Origin: an uncultured Bacteroidales bacterium
GTDB lineage: Bacteria; Bacteroidota; Bacteroidia; Bacteroidales; UBA932
NCBI GenBank assembly: GCA_934680015.1
Contig: CAKUSP010000006.1
Coordinates: 1 to 64,000, forward strand
Direction of reading: 5' to 3'
Length of the DNA: 64,000 nt
Shown here: piece after piece, positions 44,973 to 53,939 of the stretch
Layout of the letters: every line of letters begins with the position of its first letter
Position numbering within the stretch: position 1 is the stretch's first letter
Notes under the pieces: generated by a model
What the model was told of the DNA's origin: nothing
Seen by the model: the letters and a program-made list of their open reading frames with translations, nothing else
Database searches by the model: none
Made by a program: the position numbers and the translations under genes

Positions 44973-46598
44973 ATGAAAATTTTTAAATTACTTTCTGCAT
45001 TTGCTTTTTCTTTTATGGCAATTGCGTGTAACACTAAAACTGACGATCCGGTTAAGCCGGAAGTGGATTTTTCTCTATCAGAAAGCAATATAGTACTTTC
45101 CGGCTTGGAAAAGGAAAGCATTGTCATGGTAGATAATAAGGCTAGAACTATAGATGTATTTGTCGATTATGTCGATAAAGAAAACATAAAGGCTCTTGGC
45201 GTGGATTTTAAGTCTCTCGATGATGGAGTGGAGGTTAAGTACTCTCAGACCTTTAACTATGCTCAAGGCCCGCAGTCGATTACTTTTGTGAAAAGTAATG
45301 TAGAGTTCGTTTATACTCTTTCTGTAGAAGTGGGAGAACCTTCTATTACATTCACTTCGTTTACCGTTGGGGGGTCAGATGCTTTGAGCGGAGAGGTGAA
45401 ACTTTCATCTTCTATGGACTTGACTTCACTGGTTGTGGAATTTGTCGTTAGCCCGGCAGATACTAAAGTGTTCGTGGGGGATAAGGAGGTAGCATCAGGC
45501 GATGCGTTTGATTTTTCAGATAAGTTAAATGGAGTGACTTTCGTTGCTCGTGTAGGGGCTGTAGAAAAGTCTCTTAATGTTAAAGTCGTCACTACGGGTA
45601 TTTCTGAAATTACCAGAGTGTGGGGCTGCTATTATAAGCCTTTCTCAGAAGGTGTGGATGCGACATGGTTCGGTGCTCAAGTCACAGGTGAGAAAGATAT
45701 GATTCGCACCATAGCCATGAATGATGAATATGTATTCCTTTCAAAAGACAAGGATAATGTAAATCCTACAGGAGGTGTGTATGCAGTAAGTATCGCTGAT
45801 CCTAATAGTGTCCGTTTCCTTTCTCAAACTGGTATTCCACAAGGGACACGATTTTTTGGTATAGCTACTTTGGAAAATACTGTTCTTGCTGCAGCATTTA
45901 CTATGGGAAAAGATGCGCATTTTAGAATTTATGCATGGGAAAATGTAAGTGCAGATCCGAAGGTGGTATTAGATTATGTTACAGTCGATAATGTTCGGCT
46001 AGGTGATAAAATGACAGTGGAAGGGACATGGACTGAAGGAAAGATATGGTGTTATGATTCTACATCTGGTAAGGCAGTGCTTTGTTTCACTGTTTCCGAT
46101 GGAGTTATTAATTCTACTCCTAAGATAGTTGCTTTGGATGCGAAGATGGGAAATTATGGCGCATTCTTCCCATACAAGGATAATCAATATGTATGGGGTG
46201 GCGGTGCTGGTGCATCTGCAACGCTTTTTAGTGTAGATGGAACTATGGCCGAGTCAGTGTATTCTTTCCCTACAGCCACAATTGCTTCTCCTACATTAGG
46301 AATCAGGTTCTTTACTTATAAGGAAGAAAACTATATGGCTTATGTGGTATTGAGAAATAATTATCTTGATGGCCAGTTCCGTGTGTCTGCGTTAAGTAAA
46401 GAGACCCTTGCTGAGAGTATCGATGCACTCGAGAAGTCTTATGCTTTCTATCTTGGCGATCCGAATGCTAAGGAAGACGGCGAGTATATTAAGAATGGTA
46501 ATGGATGTGGGGATGGCGCTTTCCGCGTTATCGATGGAAAGTATTATTATGCTGCATTTGTTACTGGTACCGGGTTGTCTTTGTTTGAAATCAAATAA
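44973..46598 (+). CDS. DUF5018/DUF4623-like surface lipoprotein
   Basis: The 541-residue product has a lipoprotein signal (AIACN) and Ig-like N-terminal modules (about 25-215). A C-terminal domain of about 325 residues begins TRVWGCYYKPFSEGVDATWFG and ends GNGCGDGAFRVIDGKYYYAAF. The C-terminal half fits DUF4623, predicted to be propeller-like, and resembles those of the products at 33327 and 46635. A role in binding glycan at the cell surface is likely but unproven. Confidence 0.7.
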   Translation: MKIFKLLSAFAFSFMAIACNTKTDDPVKPEVDFSLSESNIVLSGLEKESIVMVDNKARTIDVFVDYVDKENIKALGVDFKSLDDGVEVKYSQTFNYAQGPQSITFVKSNVEFVYTLSVEVGEPSITFTSFTVGGSDALSGEVKLSSSMDLTSLVVEFVVSPADTKVFVGDKEVASGDAFDFSDKLNGVTFVARVGAVEKSLNVKVVTTGISEITRVWGCYYKPFSEGVDATWFGAQVTGEKDMIRTIAMNDEYVFLSKDKDNVNPTGGVYAVSIADPNSVRFLSQTGIPQGTRFFGIATLENTVLAAAFTMGKDAHFRIYAWENVSADPKVVLDYVTVDNVRLGDKMTVEGTWTEGKIWCYDSTSGKAVLCFTVSDGVINSTPKIVALDAKMGNYGAFFPYKDNQYVWGGGAGASATLFSVDGTMAESVYSFPTATIASPTLGIRFFTYKEENYMAYVVLRNNYLDGQFRVSALSKETLAESIDALEKSYAFYLGDPNAKEDGEYIKNGNGCGDGAFRVIDGKYYYAAFVTGTGLSLFEIK

Positions 46599-46634
46599 TT
46601 TTTATTCCTATTATACTAATAACATTTATTTTCT

Positions 46635-49600
46635 ATGAAAAAGAGTCTATTAATGATTCTCGGTGCAGCCGCTCTTTTGGCTGGCTGTGCTAAAGATCTT
46701 TCGCCTCAGGTGGATGATCTTCAAAACAGACTAGAACAGCTCGAAAAGCAAGTTGAGTCTAACAAAAAGGCTATTGAAGCCCTTCAGAATGCTGACTTTA
46801 TCTCTAAGGTTGAGCAAACTGAGGCTGGATGGTCTATCACCTTATCTAATGGTGATGTCATCACCCTCTATAATGGTAAAGATGGTAAAGATGGTGCTGC
46901 TGGTAAGGATGGTGCTGCTGGTGCCGATGGAAAAGATGGCGATGCTTTCTTTAAATCAGTAGAAGTGAAAGACGGAATGGTAGTTTTCACTATGATGGAT
47001 GGTACTTCTTTTGAAATTCCATTTGCAGAAGACTTTGCCATTAAATTAGATTCAAGAGAGATCGTAGTCGAGCCTAATACAGAGGTTAGAGTTCCATTTA
47101 CTATCGTGGGTAAGACTGCTGAGACTGAAGTATATGTACTCGGAAGTGGTGCTTATGAGGCTTCTCTTGATGGCGATGTAGTAGTAGTTAAGATCCCTGA
47201 GACCATTACTAAGGATGCAGTGCTTCTTGCTGCTGACAATGGCCATGGAAAAACTTCTATCAAGTCCATCAATTTTGAAGGACACACATTTACTGTAGGA
47301 ACATTGAGTGGAGTGGCTCCTTTCTGGGGAGGAAATGTAACATTTAAAGTTACTTCTAATGTTAATTATACAGTTACATCAAGCGCTTCATGGCTTGAAG
47401 TCGTAAGCACAAAGGCTGTTACTGAAAACACAGTTACTTTGAAGGCTAGTCCTACTCCTTGTGGTTATGTTCGTACTGCAGAGGTTTATGTTAAGGATGA
47501 ATATAAGAATACTGTTCAAACCATTACTGTAAGTCAGAACGGAACATCTCCAGTTATGGTATTCAATTCTGGTTATGCTTCTCTTGCTGCTGCAGTTGAG
47601 GCTGTTCTTGCAGGAAAGAATGCAGATGTTACTAAGAATGGTTATGTAGATATCGCCATCTCTGAAACAAAGGCTCCTCTTGAGGAGATTCTTGCTGTTC
47701 CAGAAAGTGATATGAAGTGGGTAGTTCGCGTTCGTTCTATTGGTAATGGTAAGGCTGAGAATTGTGTTATCCGTGGTATCGATGTTCGTAATACCGAACT
47801 TGAAGTGAAGAACATTACTATTGAGCCTGCTGTTGCTAATGCGAATAATCGTCCTCTTGCTAAAGAAGGCGATACCTATGGATTAGGATACTTTGCATAT
47901 GCTTATGGTCTTTGCGTTGAGACAGGTGAAACAAAGCCTGTAACTGTTTCAAATGTAATCTTTAAGGTTAATGATGAACTCGTTGCTTATAAGAACGCTA
48001 CTCTTCTTTATGTATGTCCTTCTACAGGCCTTGTAACTCTTGATAACTGTCAGCTTGATGGTCGTGGATCTAGAATTTCTCAGATCTATGGTGGTAATGT
48101 TAAGTTCAATGCTTGTAACATCGCTAATGGATACAGTAGCTATGCAGTTCGTGTAGGTGCAGCTAATACTCATCTCGTTCTTACTAATAATATGATCGAC
48201 ACACCTAAGGTTGTTGATGTTCACAATTCTATTGCAGCTCCTTCTTCAGTTACTTTTGGTGAAAATGGTGTGGATAATAACCACTATTCAGCAAATGTTG
48301 TTCAGAAGGTTAACGATCCTAAGATTGATGGCGTTACAATCACAGTCGGAGAAGCACAAGAGGCTACTGTTGAAATGGGTGGTATAATGTTCTCTTCAGT
48401 TCAGGAGGCAGTTAATTTTGCAGAGAATGGTGCTGTCATTACTCTTGGTAAGGCAGTTTACAAGGAGAATGTGAAGATTAATAAAGAACTAACTATCGTA
48501 GGTACAAGCCGTAGCGAATCTATCATCGCTGGTAATATGGAAGTTGCTGGTAAAGTTACATTAAAGGGCTTTACTCTAAGATCTGAAACTGGTGTTACAA
48601 ATGCTGAATGCACATTCCCTAACCCTAACTATTCTTGGGGACATCCATATCTTCTTCGTGTAGAATATGGTGCTCATGATGTATTGGTGGAGGATATGGA
48701 CATCCGTGCTGATGTAGAAGATAGCAATCTTACTAATATGTCTTCTATCTGGATTTCCGAAACGGAAGGTATAACGATTAAGAATTGTGTTATTACAAGT
48801 AATGCTAAGGGTGGATATTGCAACAACCAGACTTATGCAGCATCTAATGTAGTATTTGAAGGTAATGAATTCCTCGGTGGCGGACGTAAAGAATGGTCTT
48901 CACGTATTGCTGCTAATACTACTGCTACATTCAAGGCTAATACATTCCACACTAAGTATGCTATCGATGTATACGAAACATTGACAGGTTCTCTTACACT
49001 TGGTGATGGTGCTATCGATGATAATGTTTATGGTTCTGAGGTAGAAGTTGCTCTTAATGGTAACAAGTCTGCCCTTCTTGAAAAGGGTGCTAAATTCTAT
49101 CCTGAGGATATGGCATTTGGCGAAAAGACCACTACTCCATCAGCAGCTGCATGGGAAAAGGTATGGTCAGCTCAGATAGATGAACTTGGAATCAACGATT
49201 CTCGTGGATTCGCTTTCTGGAATGGTGAGGTTCTTTGCGGTGTTGCTGCTGGTGATAAGGGAGAGGGTTCTCCTGCTCCGTTTGTAAGCTCATATCCTAT
49301 GGTAACAGTCTCTAATGGTGCAGTTTCTAAGACTCTTGCTACCCTTACTGAAGGTGCTGGATTTACAGGTTGGGTAACAGGTGTAGCTGTAGTAGATAAT
49401 GCAGGAAAGCAGGACCTTATCGCATGCAGTGTAGTTTCTACTGGTAATCAATGGGCGGCGACTAACTATGACTTCTATGTATATCATTTCACAAGCCCTG
49501 ATAAATACGAAGTGGCTGTAAAATGGACTATGCCAGAGGCTGAAGCAGAGCGTATGGGAGATTATCTTTCATTCAAGGGCACATGGCAGGATGGTGAGAT

Positions 49601-50213
49601 TATGACTTGCTCCGCAAATGCAGTAGGTAAATACGCTTATGTATTTAAGGTTAAAGATGGCGTAGTGGATAAGACCCCTACTAAGCTTGCTCTTGCTGCT
49701 GATGTAATGGCTGCTAAATCTGGTACCGCTGGTATTTACTATATGAAAGATGATCTTTATATGATTACTAACGAGGCTGGCACTGCTGGTGCTGTTGCTC
49801 CTCTTCTTGTAAAGCGTGAAGGTGAGAACATTACTCTTGTAGGTAAGATGGATCTTTCAGGATTCAGCACTGTTGATAGTGGCGCTATGTCAGTTCGTAC
49901 TCCACGTCTTATCTCTATTGATGGAAAAGAGTATATGGTATTCATGGTAGGAGAGTATGGCGGAAAGACATATGGTTCTGCTAATATGGGTAATATCAGT
50001 GTATGTGTTCTTCCTCTTACAGGAGCGACCCTTCTTGAGAGCCTTACATCTTACAAGATGGAAGATGTAAAGGTTATGGCAGTGGCAAATGGCTCTGTTA
50101 AGTATGCAGGTAACGGATTCGCAGGTGTAGATGTCGATGTATTCGGCAATACATGCAGAATTGGTTATGGTGTACGTAATGGTGAACTCGGTGTTATCAA
50201 GTTCAGACCATAA
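46635..50213 (+). CDS. 1192-residue mosaic surface lipoprotein (coiled coil, collagen-like, BACON-like, beta-helix, DUF4623-like)
   Basis: Lipobox LAGCA is followed by a coiled coil (about 22-50, LQNRLEQLEKQVESNKKAI). Next comes a DUF4988-like piece (WSITLSNGDVITLYNGKDG) and a collagen-like Gly-x-y stretch of about seven triplets (81-102). A BACON-like Ig domain follows (about 225-300; NYTVTSSASWLEV), then a right-handed beta-helix-like region (about 340-820) with asparagine-rich turns. A C-terminal DUF4623-like domain ends the protein (about 850-1192). The layout suggests a stalked surface glycan-binding or -cleaving protein. It is followed by a terminator. Confidence 0.7.
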   Translation: MKKSLLMILGAAALLAGCAKDLSPQVDDLQNRLEQLEKQVESNKKAIEALQNADFISKVEQTEAGWSITLSNGDVITLYNGKDGKDGAAGKDGAAGADGKDGDAFFKSVEVKDGMVVFTMMDGTSFEIPFAEDFAIKLDSREIVVEPNTEVRVPFTIVGKTAETEVYVLGSGAYEASLDGDVVVVKIPETITKDAVLLAADNGHGKTSIKSINFEGHTFTVGTLSGVAPFWGGNVTFKVTSNVNYTVTSSASWLEVVSTKAVTENTVTLKASPTPCGYVRTAEVYVKDEYKNTVQTITVSQNGTSPVMVFNSGYASLAAAVEAVLAGKNADVTKNGYVDIAISETKAPLEEILAVPESDMKWVVRVRSIGNGKAENCVIRGIDVRNTELEVKNITIEPAVANANNRPLAKEGDTYGLGYFAYAYGLCVETGETKPVTVSNVIFKVNDELVAYKNATLLYVCPSTGLVTLDNCQLDGRGSRISQIYGGNVKFNACNIANGYSSYAVRVGAANTHLVLTNNMIDTPKVVDVHNSIAAPSSVTFGENGVDNNHYSANVVQKVNDPKIDGVTITVGEAQEATVEMGGIMFSSVQEAVNFAENGAVITLGKAVYKENVKINKELTIVGTSRSESIIAGNMEVAGKVTLKGFTLRSETGVTNAECTFPNPNYSWGHPYLLRVEYGAHDVLVEDMDIRADVEDSNLTNMSSIWISETEGITIKNCVITSNAKGGYCNNQTYAASNVVFEGNEFLGGGRKEWSSRIAANTTATFKANTFHTKYAIDVYETLTGSLTLGDGAIDDNVYGSEVEVALNGNKSALLEKGAKFYPEDMAFGEKTTTPSAAAWEKVWSAQIDELGINDSRGFAFWNGEVLCGVAAGDKGEGSPAPFVSSYPMVTVSNGAVSKTLATLTEGAGFTGWVTGVAVVDNAGKQDLIACSVVSTGNQWAATNYDFYVYHFTSPDKYEVAVKWTMPEAEAERMGDYLSFKGTWQDGEIMTCSANAVGKYAYVFKVKDGVVDKTPTKLALAADVMAAKSGTAGIYYMKDDLYMITNEAGTAGAVAPLLVKREGENITLVGKMDLSGFSTVDSGAMSVRTPRLISIDGKEYMVFMVGEYGGKTYGSANMGNISVCVLPLTGATLLESLTSYKMEDVKVMAVANGSVKYAGNGFAGVDVDVFGNTCRIGYGVRNGELGVIKFRP

Positions 50214-50243
50214 TTTGACTTGTTAATCATTTATAGATAATTT

Positions 50244-50272
50244 GGGCTGGCTCGAAAGGGCCAGCCCTTTTT
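50244..50272 (+). terminator. Terminator after the mosaic lipoprotein gene
   Basis: GGGCTGGC (50244-50251) pairs with GCCAGCCC (50260-50267) around an 8-base loop and is followed by TTTTT. It is a clean intrinsic terminator that ends the susC2-to-mosaic transcript. Confidence 0.9.
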
Positions 50273-50290
50273 AGTGATTATTATTTTTAT

Positions 50291-50298
50291 TAAATTTG
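50291..50298 (+). promoter_or_regulatory. -7 box before the third GHL10-like gene
   Basis: TAAATTTG matches TAnnTTTG, 19 bases before the chosen ATG at 50318 and just after the terminator. The -33 region falls in the terminator tail (T-run) and has no TTTG, so the call is moderate. Confidence 0.5.
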
Positions 50299-50317
50299 TT
50301 CTTTGTTCATTCCATTT

Positions 50318-52042
50318 ATGACAGTACGACGCATGACTTTATTTTTTTCTGTTTTAGTAGCAGCATTTTCGATTTTCGCATGTTCTCCTAAATCGGACAC
50401 CCCTTCGGAGCCTATTATTCCTGAGCCACAGATTAAACCTTGTATAGAGTCCGTAAGGTTATTAGAGTATCCATCGGCTACGATAAAAATAGAAAAGAAT
50501 AAGATACAAGCCGTTCTTCCTTATGGGTCAATATTAGGTAAGGCTACTCTTGACTTGTCAATGCCACAGGGCTGTGTGTCGGAGCCTTTATGTCCAGCAG
50601 AGGTAGACTTGACAAAGTCAATTAATATATTCGTCACAGCACCAGATGGGGCTTCGTGCAAGTATACTTTCTCCGCTAGCGTGGCGGCTTCTAATGAGGT
50701 TAAAATTAAATGGTTTCAGCTTGAAGATTATCTTATTAAAGCGGAAAATAAAGACGGAGAGTATGTATTTACGCTTCCTTATGGAGCAGATTTAACTAAT
50801 CTAAAAGTTAATATAGCTTCTGATTATAATCTATCTACCCAGCCAGATATCACATCTGGAGTGGATCTAAGTACTCCATGTGAGGTTAAGGTGTATGCAG
50901 AGGATGGCGTTGCTTTTAAAACATTTATATTAAGGTCGGAGCATTACTCTAAAGATACAGGAATAAGAGGCGTTTATCTTCCGTCGCCTTCTCATACGAA
51001 TTCATTTGGCAATTATAAAAATCTGTGTGAATCCATGGATTTGTTAGCGGATTTGAATTTCAATTGCATTTATGTGTGTGCATGGGCGGCGACTAAAACG
51101 GCATGGCCAAGCGAGGTTCTTTTGAAAAATAGCTCTTATTCGAGTGTTGAGGAACTTAATATGTATAGATATTATACAGGTGGTAGTGGAGATGCGATAG
51201 CTGACATGATCTCAGAAGGACATAAGAGAGGAATTAAGATCATTTTATGGTTCGAGTATGGTTTTATGCATAAGGCTGGAGGTGTAGATTTGAAGGATCC
51301 TCTTTTGACTGCTCATCCAGAATGGATAGGATTGAATAAAGATGGTGGGTATTGTAACTATAATGGGACTGATTTTTATCTTAATTCGTATAGTAGTGAG
51401 GTTCAAAATTTTATGATAGACCTTATAACGGAGGCTGTTAGAAGATACCCAGATCTTGATGGTATACAAGGCGATGATCGTCTGCCTGCTTCGCCTATAA
51501 ATGCTGGATATAATAAAGAGACTACAGAGGCATATATGTCGCAGACTGGAGAATCATATCCTTCAAATTATAAAGATGCCAAGTGGCAAAAATGGAAGAT
51601 GGATAACCTGAATGGATTTGCTTTGAAGTTGCATGATGCGGTCAAGGCTGTGAGAGAGGATTGTTTAGTTTGCTTCGCTCCTAACAAATATCCATGGGCA
51701 TATAATAATCTCTGCCAGGATTGGCCATCATGGGTTAAGAGTGGTGCTTGTGAGTTTTTGACAGTTCAGTGTTATGTAACTGCTAACTATGAAAGGGACG
51801 TGGATTCGCAGATTTCGGAGATGAAAAAAATTACATCGAAGAATATTTTTCAGCCAGCTATGATTTTAAAAAATGGAGCAAATCTTCTTTCTGCAGAGAT
51901 GCTTTCAGAGCAACTATGCTACAATCGTAAAGTTGGGACTATGTGTGAGGCCCAGTTTTGGTTTGATGGACTATTGATTCCGGATATTCAAAAAATATTC
52001 AAATTATTTTATTCTTATCCTGTGCCTTTCCCGGAATTGTAA
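50318..52042 (+). CDS. GHL10-like glycosidase lipoprotein
   Basis: The 574-residue product has a lipoprotein signal (IFACS). Two Ig-like modules (about 30-215) come before a TIM-barrel half with GIRGVYLPSPSHTNSFGNYK, FNCIYVCAWAATKTAWPSEV, GIKIILWFEYGFMHK, DLDGIQGDDRLPASP and LTVQCYVTANY. This fits GHL10 (YngK-like) proteins. The conserved DD in GDDRLP and the E in WFEYG are candidate catalytic residues. The start at 50318 is preferred over a TTG at 50303. It is separated from the preceding genes by a terminator and is probably co-transcribed with the FAD gene. Confidence 0.75.
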   Translation: MTVRRMTLFFSVLVAAFSIFACSPKSDTPSEPIIPEPQIKPCIESVRLLEYPSATIKIEKNKIQAVLPYGSILGKATLDLSMPQGCVSEPLCPAEVDLTKSINIFVTAPDGASCKYTFSASVAASNEVKIKWFQLEDYLIKAENKDGEYVFTLPYGADLTNLKVNIASDYNLSTQPDITSGVDLSTPCEVKVYAEDGVAFKTFILRSEHYSKDTGIRGVYLPSPSHTNSFGNYKNLCESMDLLADLNFNCIYVCAWAATKTAWPSEVLLKNSSYSSVEELNMYRYYTGGSGDAIADMISEGHKRGIKIILWFEYGFMHKAGGVDLKDPLLTAHPEWIGLNKDGGYCNYNGTDFYLNSYSSEVQNFMIDLITEAVRRYPDLDGIQGDDRLPASPINAGYNKETTEAYMSQTGESYPSNYKDAKWQKWKMDNLNGFALKLHDAVKAVREDCLVCFAPNKYPWAYNNLCQDWPSWVKSGACEFLTVQCYVTANYERDVDSQISEMKKITSKNIFQPAMILKNGANLLSAEMLSEQLCYNRKVGTMCEAQFWFDGLLIPDIQKIFKLFYSYPVPFPEL

Positions 52043-52073
52043 TGTCGTAGAATAATCAAATAAATATTTTATA

Positions 52074-53894
52074 ATGAAAAAAACTTTGTGTGGTATCGCT
52101 TTAGCAGCGGTTTTAGGTCTTTCATCTTGCTCAACTCCGAGCGTAGATGTCTTAATCGTGGGGGGAGGAGCGTCAGGTACTATGGCGGGTATTCAGGCGG
52201 CCAGAATGGGGTGTAAGACTATGATTGCAGAGGAAACAGTCTGGATAGGCGGAATGCTTACTTCAGCAGGAGTGTCTGCAATAGATGGAAATTACAAGCT
52301 TCGTGGTGGGCTTTTTGGAGAATTTACAGATGCTCTTGCTGAGCATTATGGCGGGTATGAGGCTCTAAAGACAGCGTGGGTGAGTAATATAATGTTTGAG
52401 CCATCAGTGGGTGAGGCTATTTTGGAGCAAAAAGTAGCGGCTGAAAAGAATTTAACTTTGGAAAAGGAATATGTCTTTGAGAGAGCTGAAAAGATTGAAG
52501 AAGGCTGGAAGGTGACATTCTCTACTCCTAGAGGGAAAAAATGTGTGAAGGCTCGTGTGCTCGTAGATGGTACAGAGTTAGGTGATGTGGCAAAGGCTTG
52601 CGGAATAAAATATCATATCGGGTTCGATCCTAGGTCTTATACAGGGGAGAAGATGGCCTTTGAAAAGGGTAATGATATCGTTCAGGACTTGACCATGGTG
52701 ATGACGCTGAAAGATTATGGGCCAGGTGCAGATAAAACTATAGAGAAGCCTGAAGACTATGATATAAATAATTATGTGAATTGTTGCCTAAATCCTTTAA
52801 ACGCGTATTTTGAAAAAGGTCAAAAGTTATGGTCAGCTGAAATGATGTTGACATACGGAAAGTTGCAGAATGGGAAGTACATGATTAATTGGCCAGTTGA
52901 AGGGAATGATTTTTATGCTAATATAATAGATATGGATCGTCATCAGCGCGATTCTGTTGTTCATAAGGCCAAACTTCGCACACTTGGATTTTTGTATTTT
53001 ATTCAGAAAGAACTTGGATATAAGAATCTTGGCCTTGCTGACGATGAGTATCCTACAGAAGATAGATTGGCTTTCTTCCCTTATCATAGGGAAAGCCGTC
53101 GCACCGAAGGCGAATACTTGTTTACTATGGATGAGTTAGAAAACAGATATGACTTTACCGGTTATAGAACTGGTGTGGCAGTGGGAGATTATCCAGTTGA
53201 TCATCATCATTATGCATGTCCGGAATGGAAAATATACGCGCACTTATGGTTCGCTAAGGTTCCTTCGTTTACGCTTCCTGTAGGGACTTTGGCACCTCTC
53301 GGAGTGGAGGATTTTATCGTTGCTGAAAAGTCAATAAGCGTGTCTAATCTTGCGAATGGTACTACTCGACTTCAGCCTGTTGTATGCGAAATAGGTCAGG
53401 CTGCAGGAGTGATGGCAGCTCTTGCAGTTAAGAATAATTGCAGAGTTCGTGAAGTAAAGGTAAGAGATGTACAGCGTGAACTTCTTGATGCTGGCGCTTA
53501 TATCCAGCCATATCTGGATTTAAAGAAAGAAGACCCCGATTTTAAGATGCTTCAGAGAATCGGAAGTACGGGTTTACTTCATGCTGAAGGAAAAAGTGTT
53601 GATTGGTCTAATGAAACATGGATGCGTATTGCAGATCCTCTTATATGGGATGATCTTTTCTTGGAAGATTATTATGGAATAGCGCATAATCCATCGAAAG
53701 AACAGGTTAAGGTTTCGGAATTTGTCGAATTGCTCTCACATATTTCGGGAAAAGAAAAGGAAGAGATAGGCAAAATTTCAGGGCTTGTCGTGGACGCTCA
53801 GCAAAGTCTTACGCGTCTTGATGCAGCGCGCGCTATCGATATGGTCTTAAATCCGTTCGTGCGCGATGTTGATTTTAAAGGAAATTTAAAGTAG
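52074..53894 (+). CDS. FAD-dependent oxidoreductase with lipoprotein signal
   Basis: The 606-residue product begins with a lipoprotein signal (LGLSSCS) and then has an FAD-binding Rossmann motif, VDVLIVGGGASGTMAGIQAA. VDGTELGDVAKACG and the C-terminal GTTRLQPVVCEIGQAAGVMAAL follow, typical of the FAD_oxidored family (PF12831). Relatives occur in Bacteroidetes glycan loci; the substrate is not known. A flavoprotein exported to the envelope would need Tat export or periplasmic flavin loading, and no twin-arginine motif is visible. The gene ends in a terminator. Confidence 0.8.
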   Translation: MKKTLCGIALAAVLGLSSCSTPSVDVLIVGGGASGTMAGIQAARMGCKTMIAEETVWIGGMLTSAGVSAIDGNYKLRGGLFGEFTDALAEHYGGYEALKTAWVSNIMFEPSVGEAILEQKVAAEKNLTLEKEYVFERAEKIEEGWKVTFSTPRGKKCVKARVLVDGTELGDVAKACGIKYHIGFDPRSYTGEKMAFEKGNDIVQDLTMVMTLKDYGPGADKTIEKPEDYDINNYVNCCLNPLNAYFEKGQKLWSAEMMLTYGKLQNGKYMINWPVEGNDFYANIIDMDRHQRDSVVHKAKLRTLGFLYFIQKELGYKNLGLADDEYPTEDRLAFFPYHRESRRTEGEYLFTMDELENRYDFTGYRTGVAVGDYPVDHHHYACPEWKIYAHLWFAKVPSFTLPVGTLAPLGVEDFIVAEKSISVSNLANGTTRLQPVVCEIGQAAGVMAALAVKNNCRVREVKVRDVQRELLDAGAYIQPYLDLKKEDPDFKMLQRIGSTGLLHAEGKSVDWSNETWMRIADPLIWDDLFLEDYYGIAHNPSKEQVKVSEFVELLSHISGKEKEEIGKISGLVVDAQQSLTRLDAARAIDMVLNPFVRDVDFKGNLK

Positions 53895-53900
53895 TAACGC

Positions 53901-53930
53901 GGGCTGGGCAAAAGTGCTCAGCCCTAATTT
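53901..53930 (+). terminator. Terminator after the FAD oxidoreductase gene
   Basis: GGGCTGGGC (53901-53909) pairs with GCTCAGCCC (53916-53924; one G-T pair) around a six-base loop. It is followed by TAATTTTTTAT. It ends the glycan-locus transcript just before guaB. Confidence 0.85.
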
Positions 53931-53939
53931 TTTATCATA

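Noticed and set aside
46875..46945. Short tandem GGTAAAGATGGT-like repeats, first thought of as a CRISPR-like or regulatory repeat
   Set aside because: They are codon repeats encoding the collagen-like Gly-x-y stretch of the mosaic lipoprotein.
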